Shown here piece after piece: positions 4,972-11,119 of a DNA stretch of 11,375 nt. The DNA is from an uncultured Erysipelotrichaceae bacterium (lineage in GTDB: Bacteria; Bacillota_I; Bacilli_A; Erysipelotrichales; Erysipelotrichaceae): contig CADCPE010000054.1 of the NCBI GenBank assembly GCA_902803275.1, positions 1-11,375 of the forward strand. The letters run 5' to 3'. The translations under genes and the position numbers were made by a program. A model generated the notes under the pieces. It saw nothing but the letters and a program-made list of their open reading frames with translations. It did not search any database and was not told the DNA's origin. Every line of letters begins with the position of its first letter. Position 1 is the first letter of the stretch.

Positions 4972-7556
4972 AGACGCTCATTCCTGTTGTAAAGCACATA
5001 GTAGAAAACGACACCGATTATTCCAATCAGAGCTATGACGCCGATCAGAAACAGACGGTAATTGTTGCGGTGATTGTCAACGCCCATATTGCCATAGGAT
5101 AGGTTTTCAATACTGTCGGCAATATGATAGCGGTTGGCGCTCTTTCTTGAAAGGATCATATATGATCCGCTCTCGGTGGCCATATACTGGATATAGCTAT
5201 CACTCTGTGTCGTGCGCATCTTCACGATATCGCCGTTTCTGGCCAGATGGTAGACACTGTAGATCAGGTCGTCCTTTTTGTCGGGTATGTCGACCTGTAC
5301 TATGACCGGTGAAGACAATTCGATTTTTTCAAAATTGAATCTGAAAGAAAGGCTGTGGGCATCCACCACTTCAAAGCCATAGCCCAGAGAATGTTTCTGC
5401 AGAGCGCTTCTTTCAAAATACGGAATATATCTGACAATCGCGTAATAGGTATCACCGAAATACTTGAAGCTGTTTTGATCCGAAAGTCCCAGTTCAAGTC
5501 CGGAGAATGAGATATCGTATCTTCCGGTCTTGTCTTCGATGAAGTAGTTGCGCTTGTTTTTTTCCATCAGGGCTTTATCGATCTGCCTGATCTCATCAAA
5601 ACTGAAATGATATCTGATCCTGCTGACATTCGCTTCAATAAACTGATAGTCCTTGTTTTCGATCGCTTTGGCGATGCTGTTCCTGAATTCCTTTATCCGG
5701 CTTGAAACTTCGATCGGCGTGACGATGCTTACCCCGTTATAGGTGATGGTCATCTCTTTGCTTCCTTCACTTTTATTATCGAAACGGGAGATCATGTCAC
5801 TGTTTATTTCGATATCTCTGTATGACGAATCTTCATAGAAAACGCGAAGTACTCCGTTTGAAAGATCGATATCGCCGCCAAGTTCGACGGTCGTATTGAA
5901 CGGTCTGATCAGATCGATGGCTTCGATGTATTTATACTGCATCACGCCTTCCTGGCTTACACCGGTAAACTCATAGTGTTCCTTATACGGCTTAGGATCA
6001 GCTCCTTCCCTTAGATCGATCTGTTTTTTTGAAAGGATGCTTCCCCCGTCAAGATCGTAGTGTCTGAATGAAAGATCATAGTCTCTTATCTTGTCTTCAT
6101 TAAGTATGAGAGCGATTTCTTCCTTGTCCACATAGGCAAAGGATCTGGAGAAATCATATTCGTATTCATCATCGAAACTGTTGTCGATGCTGACCCTGTA
6201 ACAGTCTTCATGTTCACCAAGGATCACAAAGCTCAGTTCACAGATATCCGAAATGCTGAACCATCTGCTTTCAAGATCCTCATCATGATAGAAGGTGACG
6301 CTTTTATCGTTCCTGATGATCCCTATGGCCCTGCTGTCACGATCCTTGTATCCCAAGGCGCTGTCAAGCTGATAGTACATTGAAGCGCTCTTTTCACCAA
6401 AATACTGATCCGGCGAATAGTTGACGTTTATTCCGGAGATCTTGTTTCCGTAGTGCGTTCCCGTGTAGTCGCTGCGCCTGTGATTTGAATATCTCGCCGA
6501 GATGAAATAACGGCTGTGGGCATAGATCGAATCGGCGACGCTGTCATAACGGCCGAACGTGTTTTCATCATTTCCCAGATAGGCCGCAGCAAGATAAAGA
6601 TTGTTTTCGCTGAAAGCACTTGAAGATCTGCCATAGCTTGATTCATACATGGCGCTGGACAGAAGCATCATGGCGTTGGTGCCGTAGATGCTTTCGGCCA
6701 TAAAGAAGTCTTCGATGTTTCCGTATATCTGGGAACGGTTTACTTCATCGGCGGCGTTATCGCTGTTCAAGTCATCGTAATGAAGCAGCCTGCCATCGAT
6801 CGCAAGCGTGTCGCTGAAATACCTGTTCAATTCTTCGCTGGTATAATTGCTCAGACTGCGATGAGGAAGATACTGATAGTAGTTGAAGTAAGGGACTTCA
6901 TTGATGCTGTTTTCATATGTATTGTTGCGGTAATCATCGATCATCGCCTTGAAATCATCATAGAAGTAATGACCATCATAGGAGAAATAATCGCCTTCTT
7001 TCAGAAAATCCAGTCTATCGTCAAGTTCAATTGAATACGAATAGAAATCATAATCGAGCTGGCTCATGACGTTTTGGCAGAAATGTTCATCATTATGATA
7101 GACGCTTATCCTTTTATCAATTGTTTCATAAGGATGAAGCGTAACACTGTCAAGCGAGGTATAGCCCCTGTCACCAGAAACGATGAAATAGACTCTGTTT
7201 CTGCTGTGATCGGTATACAGATAGGCCGCATCGATGCCGTAACAGCCATTGAGCAGGTCATCTTCATCCTTGCTTAGAGAATAGTAGTCCACTTCCAGTG
7301 AACAGGCTTCATCCGTATCAAATTCCACTATGCCGTATTCCATGGAAATGAGCCTGTCATTCTCGTACAGCAGCAGGTTGGAATACTCTTCCAGGTGATC
7401 CTCATAGTAATCGATCGCTCTGCTGTAGGTCTCAAATGTTTCTTCAAATCCGCTCTCAGTATCTTTCACAGTAAAAAGATCCTCATCAGCCTTTACAGGC
7501 AGATAAGCAAAGCCAAGCATCATCAACGTAATTAAAAAGGTATGAAGAAACTTCAT
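4905..7556 (-). CDS. Secreted, C-terminally membrane-anchored N-acetylglucosaminidase-domain protein
   Basis: Probable peptidoglycan hydrolase, 883 residues. A signal peptide (1-23, cleavage after VKA) leads into a long N-terminal region I do not recognise (24-280). A GH73-like glucosaminidase domain follows (about 285-400), with MMLLSSAMYESSYGRS; Glu305 sits where the catalytic acid of this family is expected, and SENNLYLAAAY matches the next conserved block. Next come an SH3-like stretch (about 410-490, ending AYVDKEEIALI) and a bacterial Ig-like domain (about 550-618, VELGGDIDLSNGVLRVFYED to MTITYNG). A charged helical region then leads to one membrane helix (about 834-856) and a basic cytoplasmic tail. 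There is no LPXTG-type motif, so the protein is anchored by its own helix. It probably cuts GlcNAc-MurNAc bonds close to the membrane during wall growth. The ATG at 7556 has AGGT only one base upstream. Its 3' end overlaps rluB by 67 bases. Confidence 0.82.
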   Translation of the reverse strand: MKFLHTFLITLMMLGFAYLPVKADEDLFTVKDTESGFEETFETYSRAIDYYEDHLEEYSNLLLYENDRLISMEYGIVEFDTDEACSLEVDYYSLSKDEDDLLNGCYGIDAAYLYTDHSRNRVYFIVSGDRGYTSLDSVTLHPYETIDKRISVYHNDEHFCQNVMSQLDYDFYSYSIELDDRLDFLKEGDYFSYDGHYFYDDFKAMIDDYRNNTYENSINEVPYFNYYQYLPHRSLSNYTSEELNRYFSDTLAIDGRLLHYDDLNSDNAADEVNRSQIYGNIEDFFMAESIYGTNAMMLLSSAMYESSYGRSSSAFSENNLYLAAAYLGNDENTFGRYDSVADSIYAHSRYFISARYSNHRRSDYTGTHYGNKISGINVNYSPDQYFGEKSASMYYQLDSALGYKDRDSRAIGIIRNDKSVTFYHDEDLESRWFSISDICELSFVILGEHEDCYRVSIDNSFDDEYEYDFSRSFAYVDKEEIALILNEDKIRDYDLSFRHYDLDGGSILSKKQIDLREGADPKPYKEHYEFTGVSQEGVMQYKYIEAIDLIRPFNTTVELGGDIDLSNGVLRVFYEDSSYRDIEINSDMISRFDNKSEGSKEMTITYNGVSIVTPIEVSSRIKEFRNSIAKAIENKDYQFIEANVSRIRYHFSFDEIRQIDKALMEKNKRNYFIEDKTGRYDISFSGLELGLSDQNSFKYFGDTYYAIVRYIPYFERSALQKHSLGYGFEVVDAHSLSFRFNFEKIELSSPVIVQVDIPDKKDDLIYSVYHLARNGDIVKMRTTQSDSYIQYMATESGSYMILSRKSANRYHIADSIENLSYGNMGVDNHRNNYRLFLIGVIALIGIIGVVFYYVLYNRNERLWKEFRRSLRNQDFVQEEKPKS

Positions 7557-7562
7557 ACCTGT

Positions 7563-7591
7563 ATTTTACAATTATTACGCAATTAATTATA
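7563..7591 (-). promoter_or_regulatory. Candidate promoter elements for the glucosaminidase gene
   Basis: Two -10-like hexamers precede the ATG at 7556. TAAAAT (7563-7568) ends six bases from the ATG and would give a leaderless message. A perfect TATAAT (7586-7591) would give a leader of about 23 bases. Neither has a convincing -35 at 17 bases. The only possible Shine-Dalgarno sequence, AGGT, is too close to the ATG to work well. The second hexamer overlaps the end of the GH1 remnant. Confidence 0.35.
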
Positions 7592-7805
7592 GGTCTTTGC
7601 CGTTATTGGAAATAACATCCTTATACCAGAAAAAGCTCTTCTTCTTTCTTCTGGCCAGATCCTTAAGATCATGTTCATCACGGTTGACATAGACAAAACC
7701 GTAGCGTTTAGAGAAACCTGAATGACCGGAGATCAGGTCCATGAACGACCAGGCGCAGAATCCGATGAATTCTACTCCGAGATTCATGGCTTCCCTTTCT
7801 TCCCG
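7587..7805 (-). pseudogene. Remnant of a GH1 6-phospho-beta-glucosidase (C-terminal end only)
   Basis: Only the last 70 or so residues of a family 1 glycosidase remain. GVEFIGFCAWSFMDLIS matches the C-terminal GVxLMGYTxWGxIDLVS block of bacterial 6-phospho-beta-glucosidases. SKRYGFVYVNRDEHD and the ending KKSFFWYKDVISNNG match the usual SKRYGFIYVDxD and KKSFxWYKxVIxxNG. Recognisable homology begins near REEREAMNLGVEF, just before an ATG at 7787. The frame closes at a TGA inside the hairpin terminator of the sortase operon. A full enzyme has about 460-480 residues and needs two catalytic glutamates, neither of which is present here. No promoter or ribosome binding site is evident for the piece. 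It is most likely the residue of a deletion that removed the rest of a beta-glucoside utilisation gene. Translation of the fragment from 7787 cannot be excluded. Confidence 0.85.
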
Positions 7806-7806
7806 A

Positions 7807-7844
7807 AAACAAAAACCTGCTCATAAAAGCCTTTGCGAACAGGT
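7807..7844 (-). terminator. Rho-independent terminator of the murF-ddl-sortase operon
   Basis: On the minus strand ACCTGTTC pairs with GAGCAGGT (8 bp, one G-U pair) around a 14-base loop that can fold further (AAAG with CTTTT), then TTTTTGTTTTC follows. It lies about 80 bases past the sortase stop. The stretch between (7845-7922) holds no gene that I can support. Confidence 0.72.
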
Positions 7845-7922
7845 ATTTCTCTTTGCATAACAAGTCTTAATGCGATAATGATCTATCACATCAGATCGGA
7901 CATTTAAATAGTTTTACCTAAA

Positions 7923-8822
7923 TCAGTAGCTTTCGACCGAAAGTTCCTTCAGTACCAGAATCTCAAACAGTTCACCGGTATGACCGGAGATGCATGTCTG
8001 CAAAGTCAGCGTGCGGTCATTGGTCGTGAGTTCTACGCCGGTATCATAGAGTTTGACTCTGTTCATGTTTTCGATATATCTGGCATAGTAGTCGTTGTCG
8101 ATCTGATCGGTATAGTCATCATAGGCATAATTGGTACGCCAGTATTGGAAATCATCAAAGTATGAGGAAACGGTCGCATCAAATTCATATACGTAGGCTA
8201 CGACATATTTGCGGATCTCATGTTCCAGGACCATCGTGACATACTTGTTGGGCTCATAGTTTTCCTCTTCCAGGAATTTCTCGAGCGGAGTGAACGCCTT
8301 GGATCTTGTCTCATCGTTCCAGACCGAGAAGTGATGGCCGTAGATGATGATGTTCTGGTCAGAGAGGAAGTTGCGGTAATCCATGAAGGTCGAACCGCCG
8401 TTGTCGTTGTAGTCGTATTCGCCGGTCTTCCAGTAGGTCCAGATATAGACATCGTTGCCGGTATATCCTTCCGGATCGCTCACAAGCTTGCCGCTTTCGG
8501 TATAGAACTTGTACATCTCGCCATTATCCTTGTACACGGACGTAGCCTGAACGAAGTTCACCGACAGCAGTCCCGAATCAAAAAACAGATCACCGACATA
8601 GTCGGGATTTATCGCTTTACAGGTATCATAGTTTTCCCTGAATTTCGCCTTCTGGGCTTCACTCGGATCGATCTCTACGACTTCTACCGGCGGTTTAACC
8701 GCAGTTTCATCAGGCTTCTTTGGATTGAGAGCACCAGTCGTCAAAAGTCCCAGAACGACAGCCAGGGCGACGATGATGATTCCGAATACACTGATTAATA
8801 CCTTTTGTCCTTTTTTATTCAT
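7923..8822 (-). CDS. Class B sortase with atypical active site (no arginine after TLQTC)
   Basis: Sortases are extracytoplasmic transpeptidases that cut a C-terminal sorting signal and join the protein to the wall or to another pilin. The protein has 299 residues, with an N-terminal membrane anchor (about 8-30, KVLISVFGIIIVALAVVLGLL) and a linker rich in Pro, Lys and Glu. The catalytic domain carries IIIYGHHF (catalytic His163) and TLTLQTC (Cys277). Extra helical segments between them, including FTPLEKFLEEENYEPN, are of the SrtB type. The third catalytic residue, an arginine usually 8-13 residues after the cysteine, is absent: the 22 residues after Cys277 contain no Arg, and Glu287 occupies the SrtB Arg position in a simple count. 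GGAG precedes the ATG, which lies three bases after the M15 lipoprotein stop. No sorting-signal substrate is encoded in this window. Family call secure; activity uncertain. Confidence 0.87.
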   Translation of the reverse strand: MNKKGQKVLISVFGIIIVALAVVLGLLTTGALNPKKPDETAVKPPVEVVEIDPSEAQKAKFRENYDTCKAINPDYVGDLFFDSGLLSVNFVQATSVYKDNGEMYKFYTESGKLVSDPEGYTGNDVYIWTYWKTGEYDYNDNGGSTFMDYRNFLSDQNIIIYGHHFSVWNDETRSKAFTPLEKFLEEENYEPNKYVTMVLEHEIRKYVVAYVYEFDATVSSYFDDFQYWRTNYAYDDYTDQIDNDYYARYIENMNRVKLYDTGVELTTNDRTLTLQTCISGHTGELFEILVLKELSVESY

Positions 8823-8825
8823 ACA

Positions 8826-9833
8826 CTACTCCACAAAACAGGCATAATACTCATCGTATGTGATGCCTCTTTTAGATACATCTTCACTTATTTCTTTGCC
8901 AAGATAACGCAATTGCCACGGTTCTCCCTGATAGCCCGTTATATCGGTCTTGTCATCAGGATATCTGATGATGAAACCGTATCTGCAGCAGTTTTCCGCC
9001 AGCCACACAGAAGCTTGCGTCTTGTGGAAATCATCAAGCGAATAGCCCGGTATCGACACATCGAGGCACAGGCCTGACTGATGTTCGGAATGGCCCGGTC
9101 TGGCTGAATAGGTATCGACCACTTCCTGAGGATCGATGCTCAGATAGCGGTTATACAGGCTATATTGGCTTGCGTAGGAACGATAGGCTGATACGACATT
9201 CAGATTGTAGCCCAGTTTGATTGCATCTTCATACAGAGCCTTATAGGCTTCGTATACCTCTTTTCTAAGATACCCTCTTCCCGGAACCTCGCTTACCTCT
9301 ACAAGATCATCAGGTTCGTAGTCCTGGGCAAGCTGATAATACTTGTTTACCAGGATCAGATTTCCCTTGGTCATATCAACAGGCTGTATATCGGTATACA
9401 GATCGAGGTAGCGTTTGGTGTTCACCATTTCGATGACATCTCTAAGCGATAGATAGCGGTAAAGATATTCCACATAGAGCTCTTCCTTTTCAGGAATATA
9501 ATACTCAGAGGAATACAATTCCCTGAGTCTTGCGGCATTGTCCTTGTTCATGATACCTTTATTCACCTTCTCGATTATGAGATCTTCATCTGAAGCAGCA
9601 TAGCACTGCAGATATCTGTCGAGATTTTCTTCCACAAAATCCTCATTGCATACAAACTTCAGCAGTTCATCCTGTCTTTCTGACATGAATCTTTTCTTAT
9701 TCTCTGCACTTAGTTTCATGATCGCGGTGATCTCTTCGTCACTGTATCCGCATTTCTTAAGCGTATCTTCCTCACTTGTCGCACATGAGCACAAAACAAG
9801 CACAAGGAAGATCGCGCTCAAAAGTCTTTTCAT
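8826..9833 (-). CDS. VanY/LdcB-like M15B D,D-carboxypeptidase-fold lipoprotein with a substituted zinc ligand
   Basis: M15B enzymes remove the terminal D-Ala (or D-Lac) from peptidoglycan stems outside the membrane. The 335 residues start with a lipoprotein signal (LCS then Cys17), so the protein is tethered to the outer face of the membrane. Residues 20-155 are helical, with two similar blocks at about 74-92 and 123-140. The M15B domain (about 157-325) has SAYRSYASQY (Arg218), ARPGHSEHQSGLCLDV with zinc ligands His251 and Asp258, GFIIRYPDDKTDITGY, and EPWQLRYLG. The last motif keeps the catalytic Glu304, but Gln307 (codon CAA) replaces the histidine that is the third zinc ligand in VanY, VanXY and LdcB. 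The protein may bind the stem without cutting, or cut weakly. Its ATG overlaps the microprotein stop (ATGA), and sortase follows after 3 bases. The family is certain; the carboxypeptidase function is not. Confidence 0.88.
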   Translation of the reverse strand: MKRLLSAIFLVLVLCSCATSEEDTLKKCGYSDEEITAIMKLSAENKKRFMSERQDELLKFVCNEDFVEENLDRYLQCYAASDEDLIIEKVNKGIMNKDNAARLRELYSSEYYIPEKEELYVEYLYRYLSLRDVIEMVNTKRYLDLYTDIQPVDMTKGNLILVNKYYQLAQDYEPDDLVEVSEVPGRGYLRKEVYEAYKALYEDAIKLGYNLNVVSAYRSYASQYSLYNRYLSIDPQEVVDTYSARPGHSEHQSGLCLDVSIPGYSLDDFHKTQASVWLAENCCRYGFIIRYPDDKTDITGYQGEPWQLRYLGKEISEDVSKRGITYDEYYACFVE

Positions 9834-9919
9834 CGGCGTACCGCCAATGAAAGCACGGAAATAATGAACATCATGCCGATCATGAATAGGATAATGATTT
9901 TTCTGGTCGTCTTCTTCAT
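9830..9919 (-). CDS. 29-residue membrane microprotein between ddl and the M15B gene
   Basis: An open frame of 29 codons is coupled on both sides. Its ATG overlaps the ddl stop (ATGA) and its TGA overlaps the ATG of the M15B gene (again ATGA). AGGAAGAA lies immediately before the ATG, a better ribosome site than that of the following gene. The peptide starts with a basic cap, MKKTTRK, continues as about 20 hydrophobic residues (IIILFMIGMMFIISVLSLAV), and ends in RR. It is a single membrane helix, probably with the N-terminus inside. It could be a small membrane partner for the wall proteins of the operon, or a leader whose translation feeds ribosomes to the M15B start. No family is recognised. 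The case rests on the overlaps, the Shine-Dalgarno sequence and the clean hydrophobic composition. Confidence 0.68.
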   Translation of the reverse strand: MKKTTRKIIILFMIGMMFIISVLSLAVRR

Positions 9920-11097
9920 TTCTTCCTGTAGTTCTCCAAAATAGTTGTATCGAACGAATAGGTCTTCTTGGCCTTCAGGGCATATCTGTTAAGAGCGTTT
10001 TCGATCATTTCATCGCATTCCTGATCGAATTCGAGCCCCGCATGTTTCCACAGATAGAAAGCCAGAGAACCCGGAATCGTGTTGATCTCGTTGCAGTAGA
10101 CATTGCCGCTCTTGCGGTCGATCATGAAGTCGATCCTGACAAGGCCGAAGGAATTGAGGACCTTGAACACTTTGAGAGCTGTCTCTTCAATGATCTTCTT
10201 CTGCTGTGCCTCAAGTTTGGCCGGAACGATCCTGACTGTTGAAGCCATGCCCTTGGATGCGCCGGCACTCTTGGCTCCTTTCATCTTGGAACCCTTTGCG
10301 CCGCCGTTAGGATTATATTTCTTGTCAAAGTCCAGAAAGCCGTTGCTGACTTCTTCGATCGGCGAGAATCTGGCCTTGTTCTGATTTCCAATTACGGAAA
10401 TATTGACCTCTTTGAGATCCTTGATCATATCTTCAACCACGACTTTGAAATCGTATTTGAGGCATTCTTCGATCTTTTCCTTGAATTCATCCGCTTTCTT
10501 GATAACTTCGATGCCGATCGATGAGCCCAGATTTGCCGGTTTGGCAATAAGCGGGAACCTGATCTTCTTGGCCTTCTTCAGGTATTCTTCATAGTTCTCT
10601 TCAAAATCATTGCCGTAAACGATGAAATAATCGACCATCGGGATATCGTTGGCCTTGAAGACATCCTTCATTACTGCCTTGTCCTGACCTAATGAACCGC
10701 CCAGAACGTCACATGAAGTAAACGGCAGATCCAGCATCTGCAGAAAACCGGCCAACGAACCATCTTCGACATTGGTTCCGTGAACGACCGGGAACGCCAC
10801 GTCGATGTTTATCGGTTTCTTGAACATGCCGTTGACCGGCCTTACCTTGACGGCATTGCCATCCTTGTAGATAGCCACCTTCTGAAGAGTCCTGCCTGGA
10901 TCCTTGATGAAATCCGCATAGTTGGCCAGATCAAAAAGTTCATCACCGATGAAGAATTCATTCTCTTTAGAGATATATATCGGCAAGACATCGTACTTCT
11001 CACTGTTCAAGGCATGCAGTACCTGGTTGGCACTGATGCAGCTTATTTCATGTTCGGTCGATTTTCCCCCGAAAAATACTGCTACACAAATTTTCAT
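9916..11097 (-). CDS. ddl: D-alanine--D-alanine ligase
   Basis: ATP-grasp enzyme that joins two D-Ala in the cytoplasm, producing the dipeptide that MurF adds to the UDP-MurNAc-tripeptide. The 393 residues show FFGGKSTEHEIS (Glu15, the first D-Ala site), FPVVHGTNVEDGSLAGFLQ, the ATP-binding PLIAKPANLGSSIG (182-195), LVRIDFM (Arg321) and CNEINTIPGSLAF (335-347). Lys260-Tyr261 in the omega loop is the arrangement of true D-Ala-D-Ala ligases; a Phe there would suggest D-Lac. The loop carries a Gly/Lys/Ser-rich insertion (about 263-285), which partly explains a length above the usual 350-370. I chose ATG 11097 because it matches the family N-terminus and has GGGGA upstream; a frame extension to 11250 would cover murF. 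murF ends 22 bases upstream, and the microprotein overlaps the stop. Confidence 0.95.
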   Translation of the reverse strand: MKICVAVFFGGKSTEHEISCISANQVLHALNSEKYDVLPIYISKENEFFIGDELFDLANYADFIKDPGRTLQKVAIYKDGNAVKVRPVNGMFKKPINIDVAFPVVHGTNVEDGSLAGFLQMLDLPFTSCDVLGGSLGQDKAVMKDVFKANDIPMVDYFIVYGNDFEENYEEYLKKAKKIRFPLIAKPANLGSSIGIEVIKKADEFKEKIEECLKYDFKVVVEDMIKDLKEVNISVIGNQNKARFSPIEEVSNGFLDFDKKYNPNGGAKGSKMKGAKSAGASKGMASTVRIVPAKLEAQQKKIIEETALKVFKVLNSFGLVRIDFMIDRKSGNVYCNEINTIPGSLAFYLWKHAGLEFDQECDEMIENALNRYALKAKKTYSFDTTILENYRKK

Positions 11098-11119
11098 AAC
11101 ATTCCCCATTCTATCACTT

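Noticed and set aside
4905..7556. The glucosaminidase-domain protein as a substrate of the neighbouring sortase
   Set aside because: No LPXTG or NPXTN-like motif precedes its C-terminal membrane helix, and the tail after the helix is long.
7845..7922. A short minus-strand reading containing DVIDHYRI, resembling the DYRI block that precedes the C-terminal block of GH1 enzymes
   Set aside because: It is in a different frame from the GH1 stump, about 15 residues too far away, and nothing around it matches. Likely coincidence.
8220..8798. A 192-codon open frame on the plus strand opposite the sortase gene
   Set aside because: It lies entirely antisense to a clear sortase, its composition (runs of Val, Ile and Asp) follows from the complementary codons, and it has no ribosome site or recognisable motif.
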